Assembly: GCA_036723735.1 (NCBI GenBank)
Contig: DAIMGT010000016.1
Coordinates: 1 to 55,056 of the forward strand
From: UBA4656 sp002405525
GTDB lineage: Bacteria > Pseudomonadota > Gammaproteobacteria > Xanthomonadales > Ahniellaceae
Length of the DNA stretch: 55,056 bases
Reading direction: 5' to 3'
The notes under the pieces are model-generated. The model was not told the origin of the DNA. It saw only the letters and a list, made by a program, of their open reading frames with translations, and made no database searches. This document shows positions 8,882 through 19,649 of the stretch, one piece after another. Position 1 is the first letter of the stretch. Every line of letters begins with the position of its first letter. Both the position numbers and the translations under genes were made by a program.

Positions 8882-9658
8882 CTACTCGTCGAAGCGCAGG
8901 TGTTTGACGCTCTTGCCGTGGCGCCGGATCAGGCGCAGCGCCTCGATGCCGATCTGGATGTGGCTGTCGACGAAATGCTCGGTCACCTTGCGGTCCGACG
9001 CCTCGGTCTTCACGCCCTCCGGGATCATCGGCTGGTCGGACACCAGCAGCAGCGCGCCGGCCGGGATCGAATTGGCGAAGCCGGCGGCGAACACGGTCGC
9101 GGTTTCCATGTCGATCGCCATGCAGCGCAGCTTGCGCAGATACTCCTTGAACGCCTCGTCGTGCTCCCACACGCGGCGGTTGGTGGTGTAGACCGTGCCT
9201 GTCCAGTAGTCGTGGCCCAGGTCGCGAATCATGGTGGACACCGCTCGCTGCAGGGCGAAGGCCGGCAGTGCGGGCACCTCGGGCAGCAGGTAGTCGTTGG
9301 ACGTACCCTCACCGCGGATGGCGGCGATGGGCAGCACCAGATCGCCCAACTGGTTTTTCTTCTTCAGCCCCCCGCACTTGCCGAGGAACAGCACTGCCCG
9401 GGGGCCGACCGCGCTCAGCAGGTCCATCACGGTGGCGGCGTTGGCGCTGCCCATGCCGAAATTGATCATTGTGATGCCGTCGGCGGTGGCGCTCGGCATC
9501 GGACGGTCGCGGCCGACCACCGCGGCGCCGGTCATCTCGGCGAAGCGGTCGACGTAGCCGCCGAAGTTGGTCAGCAGGACGTGCTGGCCGAATTCGGTCA
9601 GCGGCTTGCCGGTGTAGCGGGGCAGCCAGTTGGAGACGATTTCCTGCTTGTCGCGCAT
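8882..9658 (-). CDS. amn: AMP nucleosidase, short form
   Basis: Predicted to hydrolyse AMP to adenine and ribose-5-phosphate in the cytoplasm (purine salvage and adenylate balance). The 258-residue protein is a PNP/UDP phosphorylase-fold nucleosidase: NFGMGSANAAT, LFLGKCGGLKKKN, TTNRRVWEHDEAF and the purine/ribose-binding MAIDMETATVFAAGF. It corresponds to the catalytic half of E. coli Amn (484 residues) and lacks the N-terminal regulatory domain, as in the short AMP nucleosidases of xanthomonads and Bacteroidota. A TACAAT promoter core lies 27 bp upstream. It is in the same orientation as aceE but separated by 112 bp with its own promoter. Confidence 0.88.
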   Translation of the reverse strand: MRDKQEIVSNWLPRYTGKPLTEFGQHVLLTNFGGYVDRFAEMTGAAVVGRDRPMPSATADGITMINFGMGSANAATVMDLLSAVGPRAVLFLGKCGGLKKKNQLGDLVLPIAAIRGEGTSNDYLLPEVPALPAFALQRAVSTMIRDLGHDYWTGTVYTTNRRVWEHDEAFKEYLRKLRCMAIDMETATVFAAGFANSIPAGALLLVSDQPMIPEGVKTEASDRKVTEHFVDSHIQIGIEALRLIRRHGKSVKHLRFDE

Positions 9659-9678
9659 GCGCGGGCCGTGCCGGGGCG

Positions 9679-9698
9679 GGCCCGCATTGTAGCCCCGC
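9679..9698 (-). promoter_or_regulatory. amn promoter core, identical to that of aceE
   Basis: The minus strand reads GGCTACAATGCGGG, with a -10 TACAAT at 9691-9686, 27 bp before the amn start. The 20-bp segment is identical to 12495-12514 upstream of aceE. No TTGACA-like -35 is visible at the expected distance. Confidence 0.55.
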
Positions 9699-9770
9699 GC
9701 GACGCATCGCGCCCGCGGCGCCGCGGAGGGCCGGCGAGTGCCGTTGCGGAAGAATGCGGCGGCGGGGTGC

Positions 9771-12467
<2,697 letters not shown>

Positions 12468-12494
12468 GGCATGCTCCCGGTGGCGGCGCGCGGC

Positions 12495-12514
12495 GGCCCG
12501 CATTGTAGCCCCGC
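12495..12514 (-). promoter_or_regulatory. aceE promoter core, identical to that of amn
   Basis: TACAAT at 12507-12502 on the minus strand, 34 bp before the aceE ATG, inside a 20-bp block identical to the one in front of amn (9679-9698). Confidence 0.55.
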
Positions 12515-12635
12515 CGCGCCGCACGGCGCGGCGGCGGCGCGGCGGGCGTAAACGTATGCAAGGCGGCGCGGCGGGGCCACTTCCAGGGCGCGATCGCCGC
12601 GGCTAGGCTCGCGCCTGCCGGAGGGAAATCACGCC

Positions 12636-13025
12636 ATGCGCCGCCGCCTGCCGCAGGACCCCGCGCTGCTCACCATCGCCGAACGCGTGCGCATCGCGCG
12701 CGAGCAGTCGGGCCTTTCCTGCGCCGCGCTGGCCCGCCAGGTCGGGGTGCGGCCCAGCGCCGCGGTGCAATGGGAAGCCGAGCACGGCACCACGCCCTCG
12801 GTGGAGAACCTCTCGCGCATCGCCACCGTCACCGGCATCGCCTTCGAATGGCTGGCCACCGGGCGCGGCGGCAAGGCGATCCGGCAAGACGGCGAAACCG
12901 AGGCCGTCGCCCTGTCCGACTTCGCGCAGAACCCCTACGAGGAGCGGTGGCTGCGCATCGGCCGCAAGGTGCCGCCGCGCCTGCGGGAATCGCTGCTGAA
13001 GTTCATCGAGGACGCCTGGCGTTAG
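12636..13025 (+). CDS. XRE-family helix-turn-helix regulator
   Basis: 129 residues. An HTH_3/Cro-CI domain spans about residues 12-66 (TIAERVRIAREQSGLSCAALARQVGVRPSAAVQWE...), followed by a linker and a short helical C-terminal part (YEERWLRIGRKVPPRLRESLLKFIEDAW). It is divergent from aceE with 168 bp between the starts, so it could regulate aceE or itself, though no operator is obvious. TAGGCT at 12604-12609 is a candidate -10. The stop codon directly abuts dispersed element B. The target and effector are not inferable. Confidence 0.8.
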   Translation: MRRRLPQDPALLTIAERVRIAREQSGLSCAALARQVGVRPSAAVQWEAEHGTTPSVENLSRIATVTGIAFEWLATGRGGKAIRQDGETEAVALSDFAQNPYEERWLRIGRKVPPRLRESLLKFIEDAWR

Positions 13026-13177
13026 CAGGCTGCCGAGAAACACCCTGCTGGCGCGCAGCATGGATGGCGCGCTCGCGAATCGATCGCGCGAGCGGCTGAT
13101 TCGGCGGGACCGAGTCCGGACATGCGGCAGACTCGCGACGCCGAGAAAGTTCGGGAAAGCACCTTCTCGACAGCCTG
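13026..13177 (-). repeat. dispersed MITE-like intergenic element, copy B
   Basis: 152 bp with terminal inverted repeats CAGGCTGCCGAGAA (13026-13039) and TTCTCGACAGCCTG (13164-13177), one mismatch. Read on the minus strand the interior matches copy A: GTGCTTTCC..., GTCGCGAGTC, GCCGAATCA, GCGATCGATTCGCG, CAGCAGGGTGTTTCTC. It begins at the base after the stop codon of the XRE gene. Confidence 0.8.
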
Positions 13178-13318
13178 TTGCAGCGCGCGCCAGCCGGCGG
13201 CGCGCGGTCGACCGCCATGCAGCGCGCCGACGACGGGTGCGATGGAGCAGACGGGCGTCGCCGCCGCGCGCCGCCGCGCGCCGTAAGATGCGGTCCCCGA
13301 ACTCCGGAGCCGCGTCTC

Positions 13319-13675
13319 GTGAAATATCGTCTGGCGGTACTGGCGCTGGTGGCCCTCGCGCTGCCGCCGCACGCAGCGCACGGCGGGCCGTCGGAGACCG
13401 CGCCGCCGGCACCCGGCGCCGGCGTCAAGGCCCACCTCGATCCCCGCTCCGGGCGGATGCTGGAGCGTCCCGCGAAGGCTGAAGCGGGCGCGCTGTCCGG
13501 CGGTCCGCGCGCGCCGGACTTCTCGCGCATGCGCGAGGAACAGCTGCCGGACGGCACCGTGCTGCTGCATCCGGAAGGCCAACTGCGCACCGTCTCGGTG
13601 GTACGCCGGTCGAGCGACGGGTCGTTCGCCGCGGCCTGCGAAGCGACACCGGTAGCGCCGGAGCCGCCCCGGTGA
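13319..13675 (+). CDS. small exported protein coupled to a secreted metalloprotease
   Basis: 118 residues from a GTG start at 13319. VKYRLAVLALVALALPPHAAHG is a signal peptide; the mature part is Pro-rich, then EEQLPDGTVLLHPEGQLRTVSVVRRSSDGSFAAACEA. I do not recognise a named family. The final bases form a GTGA overlap with the next gene, whose GTG start is at 13672, so the two are translationally coupled. The coupling suggests a partner of the protease, such as an inhibitor, propeptide-like chaperone or substrate (inference). A longer in-frame ORF from 13178 exists but would bury the signal peptide behind Arg-rich sequence. TAAGAT at 13284-13289 is a possible -10. Confidence 0.68.
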   Translation: MKYRLAVLALVALALPPHAAHGGPSETAPPAPGAGVKAHLDPRSGRMLERPAKAEAGALSGGPRAPDFSRMREEQLPDGTVLLHPEGQLRTVSVVRRSSDGSFAAACEATPVAPEPPR

Positions 13676-15852
13676 GGTCCCGCGCAGCGGCGTTCGCGAT
13701 CGCAGCGACGCTTTGCGCGGCCGCAGCCCCCAGGGCCGACGCGGCGACGATCGCCATCGTCAACCTGGACGGCCCCAACGAGGGCTTCAACGATCCGTCG
13801 CCGGCCACTCCCGAAGGCGGGAACAACGCCACCACCCGCGGCGCACAGCGGCTCGCGGTGTTCCAGCGGGCGGCCGACATCCTCGGCGCGCAGCTGCAGA
13901 GCGGTGTGACGATCAAGGTCGGCGCGCGCTTCGACTCCTTCAACGCCGATCCGGGCTTCCAGCAACCGGCATGCGCCAACGGCAGTGGGATTCTCGGCTT
14001 TGCGGGCCCGCAGACCTTCGCCAGGGACTTCGCCAACGCCCCGGTCGCGGGCACCTGGTATCCCATCGCGCTGGCCGAGGCGCGCGCAGGCGCGAACCTC
14101 AACGGAACCGCCAACGAGGTCGACACCTCGTTCAACTCGGACGTCGACGCCGCCTGCCTGGCCCCGGGCACGCGCTTCTGGTACGGCACCACGACGACCA
14201 CCACGTCCCAGAACTTCCTGCCCTTGCTGCCCGTGGTGCTGCACGAGCTGGCGCACGGGCTCGGTTTCCTGACCCTGGTCTGCACCTCGCCCTCCGGCTG
14301 CGGCGGCAGCCCGCAAGGGTCGTTCGCGAGCGGATTTCCCGACGTCTGGACCCTGTTCCTCGCCAACAGCGGCAATCCCTCGCTGACCTGGCGCAACATG
14401 AGCATCGCGCAGCGCGCGGCGTCGATCACCGGCGACCCGAACACCGTCTGGACGGGCGCCAACGTCACCGGCGCCATCCCCGGGCAGGGAATCAGCGCCG
14501 GGCTGAGCAACGGCCTGCTGCGCATGCATGCGCCGGCCGCCGTGCAACCGGGGTCGAGCATCTCGCACTTTTCCAGCGCCGCGCTGCCCAATCTATTGAT
14601 GGAGCCGGCGATCAACAGCAATCTGTTCGCCCAGCTCGACCTGACCATCCCGTTGCTGCGCGACATCGGCTGGCTGCCGGCGACCGCCAATGCGGCCCCG
14701 GTGATCACCGCCCCGACGGCGTTCAGCGCCCAGGAAGACACGACGCTCGTGCTGTCCGGCATCGGCTTCGCTGACCCGGACGCCGGCAGCACGGCGCTGA
14801 CCGTGACCTTCTCGATCCCGGTCGGCAGCGGCGCGATCAGCGTGGCGCCGTCCGCTGGGGTGACCGTCGGCGGCGGCGCGACCGCACGCACGCTGACCGG
14901 CACCCTCGGCGCACTCAACAGCGCACTTGCGGGCGGCAGCGTCAGCTACGCGCCCGCCGCTAACGCGAACGGCTCCATGATGCTCACCGTCGGCGCGGTC
15001 GACGCCGCCAGCCCGCCGGGCAGCGACAGCGAGACGGTCACGATCGACATCGCCGCCGTCAACGATCCACCCGGCCTCACCCTGCCCGGCTCGATCGGCA
15101 TCACGGAGGACCTGGCCGGCACCGTGATCCCGGTGTCGTTCGCCGACGTGGATGCGGGGACGGGCGGCGTGGTGGCGACCTTCTCGGTGCCGGCCGGCAC
15201 GCTGTCGGCGACCGGCACAGGTACGGTCACGGTGGGCGGTACGCCGACCGCGCGCACGCTCGCCGGCACGATCGCCGACCTCAACGCCTTCCTGTCGCTG
15301 GGCGCGCTGTCGTACACGGGAGCGCCGAATGCCAATGGCGCGGTGGCGCTCGGCGTCACGCTCAACGACCAGGGCAACAGCGGCAGCGGTGGCGCGCAGT
15401 CGGCCAGCGGCGGCACCACGCTGGAGGTCACGGCTGCGAACGATGCACCCACGGTGTCGGCCCCCGCCGCCCTCGCGGTGCAGGCGGGCGCTGCCGCAGC
15501 CGTCACGCCGGTGTCCTATGCCGACGTCGATGCGCCCTACCCCGGCAACGTGGTGGCGACCTACGCGGCGGCGAGCGGAACCTTCAGCGCGACCGCAGGC
15601 AGCGGTGTCAACGTGTCCGGCAGCGGCAGCGGAACCCTGACGCTCACCGGAACGCTGGCCGCGCTGAACGCCTTCCTCGCCGTCACACCCGTGCAGTACG
15701 TCGCGGCAGCGGACGCCACCGCGCCGGTGGCGCTGACGTTGACGATCAACGACCAGGGCAACGTCGGTGGCGCTCCGCTGTCGGCCACGGCGACCGTGAC
15801 TGTCGACGTGACGCCGGCGGGGACGATCTATCGCAACGGCTTCGAGCCCTGA
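13672..15852 (+). CDS. secreted HELAH zinc metalloprotease-like protein with cadherin-like repeats and GFEP tail
   Basis: 726 residues from GTG 13672, which overlaps the previous stop. Signal peptide about 1-24. The zinc-protease signature HELAHGLGF starts at residue 191 (His191, Glu192, His195); the third zinc ligand is not obvious. Cysteine pairs around it (LVCTSPSGCGG) suggest disulfides. From about residue 345 there are three or four cadherin-like repeats with ADVDAGTGG and NDPP-type motifs. The protein ends exactly TIYRNGFEP. Families with this HELAHGLGF context are extracellular and often carry PA or Ig domains. Role is probably extracellular proteolysis; substrate is unknown. Confidence 0.75.
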   Translation: MRSRAAAFAIAATLCAAAAPRADAATIAIVNLDGPNEGFNDPSPATPEGGNNATTRGAQRLAVFQRAADILGAQLQSGVTIKVGARFDSFNADPGFQQPACANGSGILGFAGPQTFARDFANAPVAGTWYPIALAEARAGANLNGTANEVDTSFNSDVDAACLAPGTRFWYGTTTTTTSQNFLPLLPVVLHELAHGLGFLTLVCTSPSGCGGSPQGSFASGFPDVWTLFLANSGNPSLTWRNMSIAQRAASITGDPNTVWTGANVTGAIPGQGISAGLSNGLLRMHAPAAVQPGSSISHFSSAALPNLLMEPAINSNLFAQLDLTIPLLRDIGWLPATANAAPVITAPTAFSAQEDTTLVLSGIGFADPDAGSTALTVTFSIPVGSGAISVAPSAGVTVGGGATARTLTGTLGALNSALAGGSVSYAPAANANGSMMLTVGAVDAASPPGSDSETVTIDIAAVNDPPGLTLPGSIGITEDLAGTVIPVSFADVDAGTGGVVATFSVPAGTLSATGTGTVTVGGTPTARTLAGTIADLNAFLSLGALSYTGAPNANGAVALGVTLNDQGNSGSGGAQSASGGTTLEVTAANDAPTVSAPAALAVQAGAAAAVTPVSYADVDAPYPGNVVATYAAASGTFSATAGSGVNVSGSGSGTLTLTGTLAALNAFLAVTPVQYVAAADATAPVALTLTINDQGNVGGAPLSATATVTVDVTPAGTIYRNGFEP

Positions 15853-15880
15853 GAGGCCGTGTTCGAGCACTGAGAGGCCG
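15841..15880. repeat. 20-bp tandem duplication spanning the stop codon of the HELAH protease
   Basis: Two near-identical 20-bp units, 15841-15860 (TTCGAGCCCTGAGAGGCCG in outline) and 15861-15880 (GTTCGAGCACTGAGAGGCCG), differ at the third proline base. The first contains the Phe-Glu-Pro-stop of the GFEP tail, so the end of the coding sequence has been duplicated downstream. Confidence 0.7.
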
Positions 15881-15983
15881 AGAAGAAAACAGCCTCTCAG
15901 GCAGGCCATGGTTGCCGCGCGCGCGAGTCATTCGCGCCAGTGCATGATTTGCAGGAGCGAGTCCGGGCTTGTGCCGGACTCGC
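15862..15983 (-). repeat. dispersed intergenic element, copy D (diverged)
   Basis: Read on the minus strand it shows GCGAGTCCGGCACAAG, ACTCGCTCCTGCAAATCA, GACTCGCGCG and a TTTTCTTCTCGGC end, in the same order as copies A-C. It contains a perfect 10-bp hairpin GCGAGTCCGG/CCGGACTCGC (15957-15966 with 15974-15983). A partial echo of this block recurs at about 16109-16148. The rest of the 346-bp spacer up to the malic enzyme gene holds nothing else I can identify. Confidence 0.55.
15870..15900 (+). terminator. hairpin after the HELAH protease gene
   Basis: Arms CTGAGAGGC (15870-15878) and GCCTCTCAG (15892-15900) around an A-rich 13-nt loop, 18 bp after the stop. No T tract follows. Confidence 0.45.
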
Positions 15984-16198
15984 AACCGGAAAAACTCACA
16001 GGATGCGGGTTCCTTCACTGGCTCCGAACGTCCTGGAGGAACAGTCTCCCTGGCGCTGCCATCGAAGGCGCGCGCGGTTCGCGCGCACCGCAGCCTGATC
16101 CGTGGCGACACGTCCGAACCTGCGTCCGGCTCGCGATCGGAGAAACCGCAAGCGGCGCGTGCCTGCGCAGGACCCGGGCCGCGCGCCGCGGCGTCGGC

Positions 16199-18514
16199 TC
16201 AGCCGGCGCCGAAACGCTCGCCCATCTGCGCGCGGATCTGCGCCTCGACCGCGGCCAGCGCGGTCATGTTGACGATCCGGCGCACCGTCGACGCCGGCGT
16301 GAGCACGTGCGCGGGCTTCGAAACGCCCATCAGGATCGGTCCGATCGCCACGCCGTCGGTCATCACGCGCACCATGTTGTAGGCGATGTTCGCCGCATCG
16401 AGGTTGGGCAGCACGAACAGGTTGGCACGGCCCTTGAGCAGCGAGTTCGGGAAGATCCGCTCGCGGATGCCCTCGTCGAGCGCGGCGTCGGCGTGCATCT
16501 CACCCTCGACTTCCATCCTGGGCGAGCGATCGCGGATGATGGCCAGCGCCTCGCGCATCTTCTGCGCGCTGCGGCTGTCGTGGCTGCCGAAGTTGGAGTG
16601 CGACAGCAGCGCGACCTTGGGCGTGATCCCGAACAGCCGCAGCCGGTACCCGGCCTGCAGGGCGGCGTCGGCGAGCTGCTGCGCAGTGGGGTCGTTCTGC
16701 ACGTGGGTGTCGACGAAGAAGAACACGCCCTTGTCGTTGGCCACCGCGGTCATCGCGGCCGGGCTGCAGGCCCCGGAGTCGGGCGGAATCACGCTCAGCA
16801 CGTGCTTGAGCTTGGAGTGGAAGCGACCCACCGTGCCGCAGATCATGGCATCCGCCTCGCCGCGGTCGACCATGATCGAGGCGATCACCGTGGCGCGCGA
16901 ACGCACGATCGCCTTGGCCATCGACGGTGTGACGCCGCGGCGTTCGTTGCGCGCCAGGTAGTGTTGCCAGTAGTCGGCAAAGCGCGGGTCGTCGTCGATG
17001 TTGGTCAGGTCGAAGTCGCGGCCGGCCTGCAGCCGGAGACCCGCGCGCTGGATGCGGGTCTCGATCACCGCCGGGCGACCGATCAGGATCGGCCGCGCGA
17101 GGCCCTCGTCGACCACCGACTGCACCGCACGCAGCACGTTCTCCTCCTCGCCCTCGGCGTAGACCACGCGCTGGACGTCGCCACGCGCGCGGTCGAACAC
17201 CGGCTTCATGACCAGCCCGGTGCGGAACACGAACTGGCTGAGCTTTTCGCGATAGGCGACGAGGTCGGCGATCGGCCTCGTGGCCACGCCCGACTCCATC
17301 GCTGCCCTGGCGACCGCGGGCGCGAGCTGCACCAGCAGGCGCGGGTCGAAGGGCTGAGGGATCAGGTAGTCGCGGCCGAAGCTCATCGCTTCACCCCCGT
17401 AGGCGGCGGCGGCCACGTCGCTGGCCTCCTTGCGCGCCAGTTCGGCGATCGCATGCACGCAGGCCAGCTTCATCGGCTCGTTGATCGTGGTCGCGCCCAC
17501 GTCCAGTGCACCGCGGAAGATGTAGGGGAAGCACAGTGCGTTGTTGACCTGGTTCGGGTAGTCCGAGCGCCCGGTGGCGATCACGCAGTCGGCGCGCGCG
17601 GCGCGCGCGGCTTCAGGGAGGATCTCGGGCGTGGGGTTGGCCAGGGCGAGGATGATCGGGTCCTCGGCCATGGTCGCCACCATCTCCGGCTTGAGCACGC
17701 CGGCGGCCGAAAGGCCGAGGAAGATGTCGGCACCGGCCACGATGTCGGCCAGCGTGCGTGCGGAGGTGTCGCGGGCGTAGCGCGCCTTGTTGTCGTCCAT
17801 GTCCTCGGCGCGACCGGCGTACACCACGCCCTTGCGGTCGGCCACCGTGATGTTCCGGGGCTCGAGCCCCAGCGCGACCAGCATGTCGAGGCAGGCGATG
17901 CCCGCCGCGCCCGCGCCGGAGCAGGCGAGCTTCACCGACCCGATGTCCTTGCCGACCACCGACAGCGCGTTCAGCACCGCCGCGCCGACGATGATCGCCG
18001 TGCCGTGCTGGTCGTCGTGGAAGACCGGGATCCTGACCCGCTCGCGCACCTTGCGCTCGATGTAGAAGCACTCGGGCGCCTTGATGTCCTCGAGGTTCAT
18101 GCCGCCGAAGGTGGGCTCCAGCGCGCAGATGACGTCGACCAGCTTGTCCGGGTCGGTCTCGTCGATCTCGATGTCGAACACGTCGATGCCGGCGAACTTC
18201 TGGAACAGGATGCCCTTGCCTTCCATCACGGGCTTGGCCGCCAGCGGGCCGATGTTGCCCAGGCCCAGCACCGCGGTGCCGTTGCTGATCACCGCCACCA
18301 GGTTGCCGCGCGCGGTGTACTGCGCGACGTTGGCCGGATCGGCGGCGATTTCCAGGCAGGGCGCGGCCACGCCCGGCGAGTAGGCGAGCGCGAGGTCCTT
18401 CTGCGTGACCACGGTCTTGGTCGAGACGACCTTGATCTTGCCCGGCGGATGCTGGCGGTGGTACTCGAGCGCCTGCTGCTTCAGCTGCTCGGCGGCGTCG
18501 TTCTGGGTATCCAT
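16199..18514 (-). CDS. maeB: NADP-dependent malic enzyme with C-terminal phosphotransacetylase-like domain
   Basis: Oxidatively decarboxylates malate to pyruvate, supplying NADPH and pyruvate. 771 residues, close to E. coli MaeB (759). Residues about 1-420 are the malic enzyme: AYSPGVAAPCLEI, GTAVLGLGNIGPLAAKPVMEGK, DDQHGTAIIVGAA and the NADP-binding GAGAAGIACLDMLV. Residues about 430-770 are a PTA-type regulatory domain (YAEGEEENVLRAVQ..., NFGSHDSRSAQKMREAL, PILMGVSKPAHVLTP), which in this family senses acetyl-CoA. ATG 18514 gives MDTQNDAAEQLKQQALEYH, matching the family start; 14 extra upstream codons are not conserved. The gene is monocistronic in context, near aceE but not linked. Confidence 0.95.
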   Translation of the reverse strand: MDTQNDAAEQLKQQALEYHRQHPPGKIKVVSTKTVVTQKDLALAYSPGVAAPCLEIAADPANVAQYTARGNLVAVISNGTAVLGLGNIGPLAAKPVMEGKGILFQKFAGIDVFDIEIDETDPDKLVDVICALEPTFGGMNLEDIKAPECFYIERKVRERVRIPVFHDDQHGTAIIVGAAVLNALSVVGKDIGSVKLACSGAGAAGIACLDMLVALGLEPRNITVADRKGVVYAGRAEDMDDNKARYARDTSARTLADIVAGADIFLGLSAAGVLKPEMVATMAEDPIILALANPTPEILPEAARAARADCVIATGRSDYPNQVNNALCFPYIFRGALDVGATTINEPMKLACVHAIAELARKEASDVAAAAYGGEAMSFGRDYLIPQPFDPRLLVQLAPAVARAAMESGVATRPIADLVAYREKLSQFVFRTGLVMKPVFDRARGDVQRVVYAEGEEENVLRAVQSVVDEGLARPILIGRPAVIETRIQRAGLRLQAGRDFDLTNIDDDPRFADYWQHYLARNERRGVTPSMAKAIVRSRATVIASIMVDRGEADAMICGTVGRFHSKLKHVLSVIPPDSGACSPAAMTAVANDKGVFFFVDTHVQNDPTAQQLADAALQAGYRLRLFGITPKVALLSHSNFGSHDSRSAQKMREALAIIRDRSPRMEVEGEMHADAALDEGIRERIFPNSLLKGRANLFVLPNLDAANIAYNMVRVMTDGVAIGPILMGVSKPAHVLTPASTVRRIVNMTALAAVEAQIRAQMGERFGAG

Positions 18515-18561
18515 GCGGTTTTTCCGGGGCGCGCATGCACGCCAAGGGTCGAGCACCGGAG

Positions 18562-18567
18562 ATTATC
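18562..18567 (-). promoter_or_regulatory. candidate -10 box of maeB
   Basis: GATAAT on the minus strand within GTGATAATCTCC, 47 bp upstream of the maeB ATG. No clear -35. Confidence 0.4.
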
Positions 18568-18620
18568 ACGCACGGCCGGCGGCCCTCGCTGCGGCGCCGC
18601 GCCGTCGTGCGCGCCGCGCG

Positions 18621-19649
18621 CTACCACTGCAGCGAGCGCGCGATGTGCGCGCGCAGGCGCGCGGCCTGCTCCGGCGTCATCGCGCCAAGAATGCCGCGCG
18701 CGGCCTCCGGCAGGTGCGACACCGCCGCCTGTGGATCGTCGAAGATGTAGTGGTCGAACAACGCGCGCCACGCCGCGCGCTCGTCCGGCGGCAGGTCGCG
18801 CAGGGTCAGAAGCGCATGCTGCAGGGTGGTGCTCGGCGTGGTCGCGTGCGCGGGGGCTTCGCGCCACCAGGCGTTGACCATTGCGCCGATGACGTCCAGC
18901 GATTCGGCGTGGTGCCACCAAAGGCTCGGCAGGTAGAGCGCGTCGCCGGGACCGAGTTCTGCCACCTGAGCGTGACGCGCGGCCTCGGCGAAGCGCGGGA
19001 AGCGCGCAAGGTCGGGCGCGTGGAAGTCGACCAGGCTCACTGGCTGACCGGCGGGCGTGAACTCCAGCGGACCGGGGTACAGGTTGCCGATCTGCTGCGG
19101 CGGAAAGAGGATGTAGCGCCGCCGCCCGCCGACCACGCAGATCAGGTTCGACGGCAGGTCCCAGTGCGCCGCCACCCGCGTGCGGTTGCCGATCCACAGC
19201 GACACCAGCGGTTCGGCCGACGGCGACGGAAACGGCAGCGGGTTGTCGCGCACGAAGCCCGGCATCACCTGCGGCATGCGCACCGCGCCGGCGTAGAAGG
19301 CCGGCGGCTTCGCCGCCGCGCGGTATTCGAACAGCAGGCTCAGCAGTTCCGCCAGCGGCAGGGACCGGCGGTCGTAGTTGAGGCGCGACAGCGAATCGTC
19401 GGCGTAGAACACTCGTCCGCCGGCCGCCGGCGCAAGGAAGAACGCCTCCACCTGCGCATCGCCGCCCTGCGCGCGCAGGTAGGCACACAGCGCGGCATCG
19501 CCTTCGCGCGCGGCGGACACCGCCGGCCAGTGCGCGACCGCGCCGCGGAACACGCGGGGCCGGGCCAGCGGCAGTACCTCGGCGCGAAAAACGGCTTCGT
19601 CGAGCGGGCCCTGCTCGGGCACGCGGGAGCATTGCGACCAGTCGATCAT
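18621..19649 (-). CDS. cupin-like (JmjC-fold) domain protein
   Basis: 342 residues from ATG 19649 (MIDWSQCSRVPEQGPL). It belongs to the cupin_8 proteins common in xanthomonads: PRVFRGAVAHWPAV, IGNRTRVAAHWDLPSNLICVVGGRRRYILFPPQQIGNLYPGPL and GPGDALYLPSLWWHHAESL. HWD supplies the His-x-Asp iron ligands and WWHH the distal His, so a 2-oxoglutarate/Fe oxygenase-type fold is expected. Relatives sit beside tryptophan halogenases and TonB receptors, which are not seen here. The reading frame is open upstream with no stop into FG-GAP-like sequence, and no ribosome site precedes ATG 19649, so the true start or a read-through fusion is uncertain. Confidence 0.78.
   Translation of the reverse strand: MIDWSQCSRVPEQGPLDEAVFRAEVLPLARPRVFRGAVAHWPAVSAAREGDAALCAYLRAQGGDAQVEAFFLAPAAGGRVFYADDSLSRLNYDRRSLPLAELLSLLFEYRAAAKPPAFYAGAVRMPQVMPGFVRDNPLPFPSPSAEPLVSLWIGNRTRVAAHWDLPSNLICVVGGRRRYILFPPQQIGNLYPGPLEFTPAGQPVSLVDFHAPDLARFPRFAEAARHAQVAELGPGDALYLPSLWWHHAESLDVIGAMVNAWWREAPAHATTPSTTLQHALLTLRDLPPDERAAWRALFDHYIFDDPQAAVSHLPEAARGILGAMTPEQAARLRAHIARSLQW

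Noticed and set aside
15908..18877. 989-codon plus-strand open frame opposite maeB
   Set aside because: Shadow of maeB third-position GC; no domain and no ribosome site.
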